Source of the DNA: Williamsia sp. 1135
GTDB lineage: Bacteria > Actinomycetota > Actinomycetes > Mycobacteriales > Mycobacteriaceae
NCBI RefSeq assembly: GCF_002095395.1
Contig: NZ_MJEI01000076.1
Coordinates: forward strand, 1 to 64,000
Direction of reading: 5' to 3'
Length of the DNA: 64,000 nucleotides
In this document: positions 19,301 through 27,400 of the stretch, one piece after another
How positions within the stretch are numbered: the stretch's first letter is position 1
Layout of the letters: each line of letters starts with the position of its first letter
The notes under the pieces: model-generated
Databases searched by the model: none
The model's input: only the letters and a program-made list of their open reading frames with translations
Told to the model about the DNA's origin: nothing
Program-made: the position numbers and the translations under genes

Positions 19301-22300
19301 TCCGGATTGGCGAAACCGGTGACGCCCTGGGGAATCGAGGCGCTGAGATGCTCAGGCAGGGTGTAGGCGGTGACGGCCGCGTGGTCGGCGACGAGGTCGG
19401 GATCCCAGGTGGCGGTGCGCGTTGCGCTGCCATCGGTCACCTCTGCCAGCGATCCGCCTGCGGCGACGGCCAGGAGCTGACGCATGGCGCCGGCCGCGGC
19501 ATCGACGGTCACCGTGGGTGCTCCACCGTCGAAGATCGAGTTGTCGACGATCATCGGGATCGAGACCGTGGCCTTACCGATCGGCACGCTCAGCAGCACA
19601 CCGTCTTCGGTGCGCTCCAGCACGGCACCGGTCGGTTCGTGTTCGCCACGCTCGGTGGACGGGAACTCCCACGCATCGCGATCACCCAACTGAACAATCG
19701 GGTTGGGCACGAGCCGGCCCGACCACTGGACGCTGAGAGCCTCGATCGCGCTGCCGAGGACACCGTCGACATCAACCAGTCCGGCGCGCAGCCGTGCGCT
19801 GATCGCAAAAGGCTCGGAACCGATTCCGTGGAGATCGGTGACGACCTGTGCTTCGAAGCGGTCGAGCAGTTCGCCCACCGGCTCGTCGACGCGGGTGATG
19901 CCGGCAACGGCGACAGGACCCGGGATGATGCAGACCTCGTCCGCGCCATAGCGAGCATCGTGTGCCTGCCACAGCGAGTCACTGCGCCACCAGCGCCGCA
20001 CGTCCTTGTCGATGACGGGCACGAAGTTGACGGGCTTGCCGGGCGTACGGCAGAGCTCGAGGAAGAAGAGCAGGTCGGCCGGGTGCAGCACGTCGGTGTC
20101 CGCAGCCGGGTACACCGCGACGAGCGCGTCGATGGCAGCACCGGGGTTGTCGGTGGCCGCTGTGTGCCCGAACAGCGTCGGGATCTGGCCGCGATCGGCA
20201 TCGTTCAGGCGGGCCTCGGCGCGCTGCAGCATGTCGATGAAGCGCTGGCGCCAGGTGATGTCGACCCAGGTGTCGGGTCCGGTGGCCTCTCCGACGGCGA
20301 GCTCGACGTAACGGTCGAGCCACTGCCGGTAGGTCATCTGCGCCACATCGCCGATGTACGGCTTCGCGGTTCCGGTCAGGGCCTCGATGATCTCGTCGCG
20401 GCGCTCGGCCACGGCGTCCTCATCGCCTGCCACCTCGTCGAGCAGGCGGCCACACCGCGATGCGGCGTTGTCGACCTCGTGGATGTCGGCGCCGAGCTGG
20501 CTTCGGCCCGAGGCCATTCCGGCGGTGGCGTAGCCGGCGCCGATCCACTCGTCGCAGCCCGGGGTGTTGACGAGCAGTTCCTTGACCGCGGGTGAGGTGG
20601 TTGCTTCCTTGGTCGCCATCGCGGCAGTACCCACCAGGATGCCGTCGAGCGGCATCAGCGGGTAGTCGTGTGCCGCGGACCAGACGCCGGTGAGGTACTC
20701 GCTGGCGCGCTCGGCGGTGCCGATGCCGCCGCCGACGCAAATGACGACGTTGGGCCGCGCCCGCAGCTCGGCATAGGTCGCCAGCAGCAGCGAATCGAGG
20801 TCCTCCCAGGAGTGGTGTCCACCCGCGCGGCCACCCTCGATCTGGACGATCACGGGGTAGTGGGGAACCTCGGCCGCGATCCGGATCACCGAACGGATCT
20901 GGCCTATGGTGCCGGGCTTGAACGAGACGTAGGGAATCTGGGCCTCGGCGAGCTCGGAGACCAGGGCAACCGCCTCGTCGAGCTCAGGGATTCCTGCCGA
21001 GACGATGACGCCGTCGATGGGGGCGCCGTTCGCGCGCGCCTTCTGCACCAGACGCTTGCCACCGATCTGCAGTTTCCACAGGTACGGGTCGAGGAACAAC
21101 GTGTTGAACTGCGCCTGGCGACCGGGCTCGAGCAGCTCGGTCAGCTTGGCGATGTTGTCGGCGAAAATCCCTTCGGTCACCTGACCGCCGCCGGCGAGCT
21201 CGGCCCAGTGGCCTGCGTTCGCGGCGGCCGCGACGATGGCGGGGTCGACGGTGGTCGGCGTCATGCCGGCGAGCAGCATCGGGGAACGCCCGGTCAACCG
21301 GGTGAACGAGGTCTCCACGACCTGGCGTCCGTCCGGCAATTCGACGATGCGCGGGCTGTAGCTGCTCCACGGACGCTGCACGTCGGGGATACCGCCGGGG
21401 GCGAACAGGTTGCGCTGGCCGCCGCGCTGGCTCACCGAGATGAGTCCGACACCCTGGCCGCGAACCACGGGAACGCTGAGGCGAGTGGCGACATCGCCGG
21501 GGCCCAGATCGAGGATCCACTTGGCGCCGGCGCTCACGACGTCGTCGAGTGCATCCACCCAGTCGACGCGGTCGACGAGCACGGCTGCGGCCAGGCGGCG
21601 CGCGGCCACCGGATCGATGTCGCAGGCCTGTGCCCATTCGGCGACCAGATCGGCCGCGGCGTCCAGCGCGGGATGATGGAACGCGATCGACACCGCGAGG
21701 GGGTCGAAGACAGGCGCGAAGGCGGAACCGCCGGTGGTCTTCTTCTTGCGCTCGGCTGCCTCGGCTGCGGCGATGGTCTCGCACTGGGCGACGAACGCGG
21801 CGAGGTGGCGGGGAGCGCCCGACAGAACCACTGAGCGGCGACCGTTGAGAATGGAGAGGACGGGGGCCGACTCGCGGTCGCCTTCGCGCAGCGTCCGGGC
21901 GTAGTCGTCGACCAGTGTCTGGATCCGGGCCGGGTCGACGTTCGCGATCGACAGCATCGGACTTCCGGCGGCCTCGGCGGTCAAGCCGCGCCGACGAGCC
22001 ACCAGTGCGCCTGCAGCACCGATCAGATGTGCGACGGCCAGCAGCGCTCCGTCACCCAGCCCACTCTCGATGGTGGCGGCCTTGATCGCCTCGGTGGCGA
22101 GAACCCCCTGCGAATGTCCGATGGCGGCGACGGGAGGCATCGCGGCGAGGTCGAGACCCTGCTTGCGCGTGGCGCTCACAGCAGCCAACTGGGCGAGCAG
22201 GATGCCAGGCACGGAGACGGGAGCGGCAGCCAGCGCGGCGTCGGATGGAGTGACCTCTTCAGCGTTGTAGGCGCGCACCCAGCTCAACGGATGGAATCCG

Positions 22301-22557
22301 TCGGGGCGTACTGCGGACAAGCGGTCGGCCACCGGCTCGATGAGCCGCTCGGCGGCTTCGACGATCTTGGCAGTGCTGCGATCGAGATCGGCGTCGATGA
22401 CCAACTCGGCGAGAACGGGCAGCCAGGGGCCGCCCTGTCCACCGAAGCTCACTGCGTACGACTCACCATCCCGCAGTCGGTCGATCAGGGATCCATCGGG
22501 CCGGGTGGCCCAAGCAGAGTTTTCTTCGGATCCGGTGCGGAACTGGTGAATGGTCAC
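13333..22557 (-). CDS. fas: type I fatty acid synthase
   Basis: A 3,074-residue cytoplasmic multienzyme making C16-C26 acyl-CoAs, including precursors for mycolic acids. Domains in order, with catalytic residues placed from the sequence: acetyl transferase (GHSQG, Ser149); enoyl reductase (SPMLLAGMTPTTV near residue 423); MaoC-type dehydratase (GDHNPIHTD, His1230); malonyl/palmitoyl transferase (GHSVG, Ser1440); ACP (GVSSRRN, phosphopantetheine Ser at 1813 or 1814); ketoreductase (VTGASKGS near 2128, Tyr2293 in YGESK); and ketosynthase (Cys2723, His2875, His2916). All sites are intact. Length matches Rv2524c (about 3,069). GTG start with GAGGGAG upstream. An Ala/Asp-rich linker lies before the ACP. 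Confidence 0.98.
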   Translation of the reverse strand: MTIHQFRTGSEENSAWATRPDGSLIDRLRDGESYAVSFGGQGGPWLPVLAELVIDADLDRSTAKIVEAAERLIEPVADRLSAVRPDGFHPLSWVRAYNAEEVTPSDAALAAAPVSVPGILLAQLAAVSATRKQGLDLAAMPPVAAIGHSQGVLATEAIKAATIESGLGDGALLAVAHLIGAAGALVARRRGLTAEAAGSPMLSIANVDPARIQTLVDDYARTLREGDRESAPVLSILNGRRSVVLSGAPRHLAAFVAQCETIAAAEAAERKKKTTGGSAFAPVFDPLAVSIAFHHPALDAAADLVAEWAQACDIDPVAARRLAAAVLVDRVDWVDALDDVVSAGAKWILDLGPGDVATRLSVPVVRGQGVGLISVSQRGGQRNLFAPGGIPDVQRPWSSYSPRIVELPDGRQVVETSFTRLTGRSPMLLAGMTPTTVDPAIVAAAANAGHWAELAGGGQVTEGIFADNIAKLTELLEPGRQAQFNTLFLDPYLWKLQIGGKRLVQKARANGAPIDGVIVSAGIPELDEAVALVSELAEAQIPYVSFKPGTIGQIRSVIRIAAEVPHYPVIVQIEGGRAGGHHSWEDLDSLLLATYAELRARPNVVICVGGGIGTAERASEYLTGVWSAAHDYPLMPLDGILVGTAAMATKEATTSPAVKELLVNTPGCDEWIGAGYATAGMASGRSQLGADIHEVDNAASRCGRLLDEVAGDEDAVAERRDEIIEALTGTAKPYIGDVAQMTYRQWLDRYVELAVGEATGPDTWVDITWRQRFIDMLQRAEARLNDADRGQIPTLFGHTAATDNPGAAIDALVAVYPAADTDVLHPADLLFFLELCRTPGKPVNFVPVIDKDVRRWWRSDSLWQAHDARYGADEVCIIPGPVAVAGITRVDEPVGELLDRFEAQVVTDLHGIGSEPFAISARLRAGLVDVDGVLGSAIEALSVQWSGRLVPNPIVQLGDRDAWEFPSTERGEHEPTGAVLERTEDGVLLSVPIGKATVSIPMIVDNSIFDGGAPTVTVDAAAGAMRQLLAVAAGGSLAEVTDGSATRTATWDPDLVADHAAVTAYTLPEHLSASIPQGVTGFANPDTLVGLCWPAVFSVIGAATTTDGAPVVEGLLDLVHLDHVATTLAELPRTKAEFTVIAALSDVTDTDLGRVVTVDVTIAEGDREVATMTERFAVRGRTGSGELSDPKRAGGALSARTGEATRKKIRQATITAPSRMNGFALVSGDHNPIHTDLSAAKMAGLGSPIAHGMWLSAAAQHVVTATDAKNPVPVPRALTGWTARFLGMVRPGDEVTVRVDRVGMDAGRDVIEVSAKVGDLLVMNATGLLAPAKTVYAFPGQGIQSKGMGLDARSRSKAARKIWDRADKHTRDALGFSILAVVRDNPTTLSAGGTTYQHPDGVLFLTQFTQVAMATLGVAQIAELKESGAFVENAITCGHSVGEYNALAACAGVLPLEAVLEVVFQRGEAMHHLVPRDAKGRSDYQMAAIRPSQFGLADDDVIDFVAEIGERTGDFVEVVNLNLLGSQYAIAGTVKGLEALEAEIEILRAKTGGKRSFIVIPGIDVPFHSTVLRAGVPDFRLRLQDLLPEHIDPEILVGRYVPNLVPRMFNLGRDFVQEIADLVPSDPLNEVLADWDAWSAKPGELTRVILVELLAWQFASPVRWIETQDLLFTPAERGGAGIERFVEVGVKSAPTLSGLAGNTLKLDDYAQSAVQILNIERDSDVILAKDTAPDVDEDDATDEAPAAEASPATETATAAPAPVAAPVDSGPRPDDISFTPADAVDAVIALWTKIRIDQIGTADTIEALCDGVSSRRNQLLLDIGGELGLGAIDGAAEAEMPALASTVNALARGYKPFGSVLTDAIGDQIRKVFGPVNKRASYIEDRVTSVWQLGPGWALHTSLAVALGSRDGVSVRGGDLGDLISAAPANTDAIDALIDAAVSKVGSNKGISVSKPAVGGGGGGGTVDAAALGELTEQFIGRSGALASAAQTILTKLGLADEQEVGAPAEDNTAVLERVSAELGSDWLRVVAPAFDERCAVLIDDRWASAREDLARIWLDDEHVVDNDFYDISARFIGAGETVCHQASWWQGKALANGHRVHARVYAQIAHAAQDPQPDTYAKDIAVVTGASKGSIAAAVVEQLLAGGATVVATTSRLDDNRLAFFKALYRRSARGDAALWVAPANLSSYTDVDELIEWIGSEQTENLGGKTGVVKPALKPTLLFPFAAPRVAGDLTDAGARAELEMKVLLWSVERLIAGLGDIAADHHLAARLHVVLPGSPNRGMFGGDGAYGESKAALDALVKRWSAEDSWNSKVTLAHALIGWVKGTGLMGSNDGLVEAVEAAGVRTWLTSEMATELLKAVTPDSRQQARTEPIQLDLTGGLADATLDMKALARAQADAVARTEDDDTDDEPTLAALPAPARAPESTTPNWGEIDARPEDLVVIVGAGELGPYGSSRTRFEMEVEDELSAAGVLELAWSTGLIVWESTPKPGWYDAETSDPVAEADIADRYHDAVVERCGIRKYADDGDMIDNTSPLLTSVFLDDDLTFTVSSETEARAFQSSSPDKTKIKVDGESGEWQVTRLAGTEIRVPRRFNLTRTVGGQIPTGFDPTRWGVSADMAESVDRVALWNLIATVDAFLASGFEPSELMRWVHPGLVANTQGTGMGGMTSMRSLYLDTFTGEAKANDILQEALPNVVAAHVVQSYIGSYGAMIHPVAACATAAVSVEEGVDKIKLGKALFAVAGGFDDLGIEGIVGFGDMSATAESAKMEAQGIDARRFSRANDRRRGGFVESQGGGTILLARGDVAAEMGLPVLGVVGWAQSFGDGVHTSIPAPGIGALGAARGQKDSGFAKSLRQLGVSPDDVALVSKHDTSTKANDPNEANLHERLAEALGRSEGAPLFVVSQKSLTGHAKGGAAAFQLIGLCQVLRDGVIPPNRSLDCVDEAMEEYKHLVWPTAPLRFGKRFALKAGLLTSLGFGHVSGLIAVVHPEAFVAALDPAQREQYRAAAAERSRLGQQRLLEAMFGGKPAYQRPPNRRFDDSAYEGDQEAAMLLDGDARLSATGHYGAGA

Positions 22558-23008
22558 GAGGCTCCCTCATGTAGCTGGTTGCGTGTGTTTCTGCGGATGT
22601 GAGGACCGCGCTGTCTGTGGGCGGCGCATCCCGGAGATTCTCACCCGCTGGCGGACCGAGCGATTCGCGTTGCGAATCCCTGTGCAGCCCACTACGTTTC
22701 ATCTCGACCGACGGGCAACATTGCCCGCGCCCTCCAGATGCGCTCGAACACCATGTTGGCACACAAAAATGAGGTTTTCCTCATGTTTCAAAGTGACCCG
22801 CGGGTATACCCGTCAGTAACATTCGACGTAGAGGTGCTAACGACTACTAAAGTAGTGCAAACAATAGTTCAACAAGCAGTTCACACCGACCGAACGAGCG
22901 CTCACCTGGGCAAATGACGGACTGTCGGCACCGTTATGCAATCGTGATAAACGAATTTGTCACTCCCGGTGAGCGGGCTGTCGAAAGACGCGGCATTAGG
23001 GTGGATGT
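22558..23008. promoter_or_regulatory. fas / HIT divergent intergenic region with five inverted repeats
   Basis: This 451-bp region has no gene. It holds five short dyads: GATTCGC-GTT-GCGAATC (22662-22678); CGGGCAA-CA-TTGCCCG (22712-22727); ATGAGG-TTTT-CCTCAT (22769-22784); the perfect palindrome CGGGTATACCCG (22801-22812), overlapped by ACCCGCGGGT from 22796; and ACTACT-AA-AGTAGT (22843-22856). The fas ribosome site GAGGGAG precedes its GTG. The long fas leader (the nearest dyads are 100-300 bases upstream) suggests operators for FasR-like or other lipid regulators. Which proteins bind is unknown. Confidence 0.55.
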
Positions 23009-23011
23009 ATG
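22997..23011 (+). promoter_or_regulatory. leaderless -10 box of HIT gene
   Basis: TAGGGT (22997-23002), GGATGT, then ATG at 23009. Confidence 0.5.
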
Positions 23012-23431
23012 AGTGACTGCGTCTTCTGCGCGATCGTCGCCGGAAGCTCTCCGGCCCACGTCGTCTACGAGGACGACGACGTTCTCGGCTTTCTCGACAT
23101 CCGTCCGGTACGACCCGGCCACACGCTGCTGATCCCCAAGCGCCACGCCGCCAACCTCGCCGAACTGAGCCCCGATCAGGGCGGCAAACTGTTCCAGGCC
23201 GGCCAGCGTGTCGCCGCCGCCCAGCGCGCATCGGCGATCGCCGCGGACGGAGTCAACCTGCTCGTCAATGACGGCCGCGCTGCCTTCCAGACCGTCTTCC
23301 ACTCACATCTGCACGTGGTGCCGCGACACAACGGGGACAAGCTGGTCCTCGCCAAGAGTTTGCTCACCAGGCGCGACAACGACCTGCCGGGTACGGCCGA
23401 GATCCTGCGTTCCGAACTGCAGGGATCCTGA
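23009..23431 (+). CDS. HIT family nucleotide hydrolase/transferase
   Basis: A 140-residue histidine-triad protein. CVFCAIVAG at the N terminus, PVRPGHTLLIPKRHAANL in the middle and the catalytic triad HSHLHVVPRH mark the HINT/HIT branch, which hydrolyses nucleoside phosphoramidates or adenylylated products. The substrate is not predictable. The sirtuin gene starts five bases after the stop, so the two are probably co-transcribed from the leaderless HIT promoter. Confidence 0.92.
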   Translation: MSDCVFCAIVAGSSPAHVVYEDDDVLGFLDIRPVRPGHTLLIPKRHAANLAELSPDQGGKLFQAGQRVAAAQRASAIAADGVNLLVNDGRAAFQTVFHSHLHVVPRHNGDKLVLAKSLLTRRDNDLPGTAEILRSELQGS

Positions 23432-23436
23432 CGCCC

Positions 23437-24210
23437 ATGGGCGCGACACCCCTTGACCCGGCCGTCGCCGCGCTGGTCCGCGGGGCGCACTGGGTGACCG
23501 TGTGCTCGGGTGCGGGCATGTCGGCCGAGAGCAACGTCCCCACTTTCCGCGACGCCGAGACCGGATTGTGGGAGCGCTTCGACCCCACCGAGCTCGCGAC
23601 GCCCGAGGCGTGGTCGGCCGACCCCGCGCTCGTCTGGGCTTGGTACCAGTGGCGCGCCCGGCTCGTCCGCGGCGCTGAACCCAACGCGGGCCACCGCGCA
23701 CTGGCGCAGTGGGCGCAGCGGCGAACCCTGATGGTCGTCACCCAGAATGTCGATGATCTCCACGAGCGTGCGGGCAGCTCCGTGTCCGCACACTTGCACG
23801 GCAGTCTCTTCGCGCCGCGGTGTTCCAACTGCGGAACCCCCTACGACGGCACCGATGCCGACCCGGATACGGCGACCGAGACCCTGCGCGTCGAACCGCC
23901 CGCGTGCCCGCGGTGCCTCTCCCCCGTCCGGCCGGGCGTGGTGTGGTTCGGGGAACCGCTACCTCAGGATGCCTGGGACCGCGCCGCCGATGCGGCGGCC
24001 GGATGCGACCTGCTGATCGTCGTGGGGACATCGGGCCTGGTGTATCCGGCCGCCTCACTTCCGGAACGGGCTCTGGCCGCAGGCATCCCGGTGATCGAGA
24101 TCAACCCGGATCCGACACCGCTGAGCTCATCGGTCACGCATTTCCTGCAGACCACCGCGGGCCGAGGTCTACCGGCCCTGCTCGAGCACGTGCGAGCGGC
24201 CGACGACTGA
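23437..24210 (+). CDS. cobB: Sir2 family NAD-dependent protein deacylase (class III)
   Basis: A 257-residue sirtuin. The NAD-binding motif is SGAGMSAESNVPTFRD, with TQNVDDLHERAG and catalytic His in HLHGS. The structural zinc is held by CSNC and CPRC. A Tyr-x-x-Arg pair in WAWYQWRARL matches the class III (SIRT5/CobB) acid-pocket motif, so desuccinylase or demalonylase activity is likely besides deacetylation; that is inference from the motif. Length is normal for bacterial CobB. It follows the HIT gene by five bases; downstream lies a phased repeat array and then the convergent helicase-nuclease gene. No defence-type fusion is present. Confidence 0.92.
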   Translation: MGATPLDPAVAALVRGAHWVTVCSGAGMSAESNVPTFRDAETGLWERFDPTELATPEAWSADPALVWAWYQWRARLVRGAEPNAGHRALAQWAQRRTLMVVTQNVDDLHERAGSSVSAHLHGSLFAPRCSNCGTPYDGTDADPDTATETLRVEPPACPRCLSPVRPGVVWFGEPLPQDAWDRAADAAAGCDLLIVVGTSGLVYPAASLPERALAAGIPVIEINPDPTPLSSSVTHFLQTTAGRGLPALLEHVRAADD

Positions 24211-24250
24211 GCGCCTGACAAATGAGCACCGGTCGGGTCGCAACCACCCC

Positions 24251-24381
24251 CTCGACCGTGCTTGTCGCCATCGAGCGTGCCTTAAAGACCCTCGACCGTG
24301 CCAATACTCGCATCGACTGTGCCGAAAGCGCTCGTCTGCGTGGGGTATAGGCACGCTCGACGGCCAGTTCGGCACGGTCGG
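24251..24381. repeat. phased array of six 12-bp motifs (TCGAxCGTGCC)
   Basis: Four direct copies of [C/A]TCGA[C/G][C/T]GTGC start their TCGA at 24252, 24271, 24292 and 24313 (spacing 19, 21, 21). Two inverted copies follow: GCACGCTCGA at 24351 and GGCACGGTCGG at 24371 (21 apart). The spacing is about two helical turns. The array lies between the convergent ends of the sirtuin and the helicase-nuclease gene, so it is not an ordinary promoter operator. Direct and inverted copies could also pair as a hairpin in RNA from either side. Confidence 0.7.
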
Positions 24382-24406
24382 CGGGTGTTTCGGATCGATC
24401 GGAGGT

Positions 24407-27400
24407 CTAGTCTCCGCCGCTCAACGCGAGAGGTTGCCAGGGCTCGACATCTGAGGAACCCGCCAGCTCTGGTGCCACCGAGTTCGGTGAGACGCCACGT
24501 CTTTCGAGTTCATCCCACAGTCCGCGCATCGCGAGTTCTGGGTCGAGCAGATATTCCGACTCGCGCACTCGCCAGAAACGCCAACCGCAGCGGCGCAATT
24601 CGCGTTCGCGCTCCATATCGGCGCGCGCTTGTTCAGGCGTGCTGGTGAACTCGTCACCGTCGCATTCGACGGCGAGCCTGGCGTCGCTACCGGTGACGAC
24701 CAGGTCGATGACGCGGTTGTTGACGACCACCTTGGGATTCACGTAGAAACCGCGCTCGGTCAGATCGACGAAGATCTGCTGCTCGAACAGCGAGTCGAAC
24801 GGTTCGTTGCGCGACGTGGTCGTGATACCGACAGGCATCGGATCGACCAGCGCACCTTCGGTTTTCTGCATGTAGGTCAACAGCGAGTACCGCAGATCGT
24901 TCGCCTTGAGGTCTTCGGCCTCCACCGAATGGACCAGCCAGAGCTGTTCCATCGCCCGGGAGGCCGCCACGTTGATACGGCGCTGGGACTCACTGCGGGT
25001 CAGCGCATTGACGTTGGTCTCCGGGCACACGACCATCGACAAGAAGATCACGTGTCTCTCATCGCCCTGGAAGTCGGGCGGAGTTCCCACCCGAAGCGCC
25101 CGCTCGCGCCAGGTCTCGGGATCGATCGCATCGCGTAGCGACTGGCTCACGAGGTCGACTTGGCGCTGCCCCTGCAGCACCACGACACCGAAGGACATTC
25201 CCGCATACCGCGGATCGGCGTCAGCCTCCTTCAGGAGCTGCACCAACGCGGCGGCTTCGTCCGGATTCACGAGCGAAGAGTTCGACCCGGAACTCCTGGC
25301 CCCGTCGATATGTCGGGTCTGCAACGGCGGCAACCGATCCGCACCGAACTGTCGCACCGGGATCAGCGGGGAGTCGGGATAGAACTGCCGACTCGAGAAC
25401 TCGATGATCTCGGGCATCGACCGGAAATGCTCGCGGAGGCGCACCACGTGTCCGAAGCGGGTACGCAACATCGAGAACAGGCTCGAACGCGGCGTGAGAC
25501 TGTCTCGCATGTATTGCGGGATGTCGTACAGATAGGTGTCGAGTTTGGTGAAGACCTCGTCCATGCCCGATCCCCCGAAACCTCCCGGCGCACACTGCCG
25601 ATCGTCTCCGACGACGATCACGCGGGGCGCGAGCCACAGCAGGAAGAGACTGGAGATGTCGGCTTGGCTGGCCTCGTCCACGATCACCACATCGAAAGAG
25701 TTCTGCTGCGGTGCAACAGAACTGAGCACCTGTGAGATCGGCATGATCCACGCGGGCACCGCGGTCTGCGCTTGTGCCATCGCAGACCGTGCGGCGAGCC
25801 TGAAGCGCTCTGCGTGCTTTCCCGAACCCTTACCGATGTTCGTGATGTGATCTCTGTACGACTGCAGGGCCTGGACCTGGCTGACCGTCATGTGCTCGAG
25901 GCACTCGCGCCACGCGCAGGCGGCTGCCAGCCGCGCTGTGAAGTGCGTGATGTCGGCTTCGACCTCGTCGAGGTCCGCCTCGAGCCTCATTTCACGTTCG
26001 GGGTCGCTGCGGTCCTGCGCCCACTGATAGGCCCGGCGCCACGACCACGCGGCATCCATGTCAGCGAGACGGTCATCCCAGATCGCCTCGGTCGAGGTCT
26101 CGATCAGCAGTTTGACGAGATTGGGGGCCTTCTGCTTCAGGCGCAGCTCGAGGAGGTCCAAAGCTCCCTGGCTCTCGCGCTCGATGCGGGCTGAGTTGAA
26201 GGCGCGGCGGGTCTCGAGGATTGCGTCGGGGTCGGCGGCACGCACTGCCGCGAGCAGGGCGTCGCCCTCGCTCGACGGTCCCTTCTCGATCTCCGCTGAC
26301 AGGACGCGTGCGATGTCATCGAGTTCACGGCGAGCCAACGTGCCGTCGTTCGCCGCGGCGATGGCACCTGCCTGCCGCGCCACCTCCTCGACCTCATCGA
26401 TACTCTTCGGACGGGGGCCACCTGGACTGATCGAATTCAGCTCGCGCACCAATTGATCTCGGCCCGTGAGCAATTCGGACACCCAGGCGAGTTGCCCGTC
26501 GAGCCGCACGAGACGTCCGAGCTGCACCGAACGAGTCCCGCTGGTGTCCATCGGGACGTTGACCTCGGCGAGGATCGACTGGACCCGGGCCACCGCATCG
26601 AGCACTCCGAGGTGGTCGGCGACGAGCCTCAGTGACGGAGCATCAGTCGGCACTCGACCATCGACCGTATAGGACGCTCCCAGGTCCTCGACAGCTTTCT
26701 GCTGCGGGGCTTTACGGAATCGACCGCGCCACACACCACCCGATTCCAAGTACTCCGCGGCCTGTTCGAACAGGACCGAATCGCCTGTGGCCGCACCGTC
26801 TACCTCGACGGTGTGTGTCCCGATGCGCTTGTCCCGCTCGGTCGCGTCATCGATGACCTCCGACAGTGCCGTCACGCGATTCCACAGGTATGACGCCTCA
26901 CCGGAGAGCAGTCGCTGCGCCATCTGCTGCAGGTGCGGCGGGAATGTCCGGACTTCGCGTACCGCTGCACCGAGACGATCACACCTGGTCTTGACCCGGA
27001 GCAATCGAGCACTGTCCACATCGGCGAGAATCGCGAGAAGCGAACCGCTGCCGACCATGCCTTCAGAGGGGCGCTCTTGCACCCGCTTACAGATCTGCTC
27101 GAGTTCCACGGTGCCCGGCAGCACGTCGTCCAGTGGGGGCAGATGCTGAGCCAATCGATCAGACCATCCGTCGCCCCGCGCGCGCAGTAGTTCCAGTAGT
27201 CGCTCGAACTCGGTGGGCTCCAGGGCCGGCAGCGCACTGCTCAACGGACCTGGAAGCCAATCATGCTGCTCAGCAACCTGGTTGCACTGGCGCACGATGT
27301 GGGCTGCGGTTCCGCTGTACCCGGCCGCGACCCACTCGTGCTTCTCGGTTTCCGACTCCCGGAGCTGCCAGATCTCCCGTAGGATCTGTTCACGCTTGGC

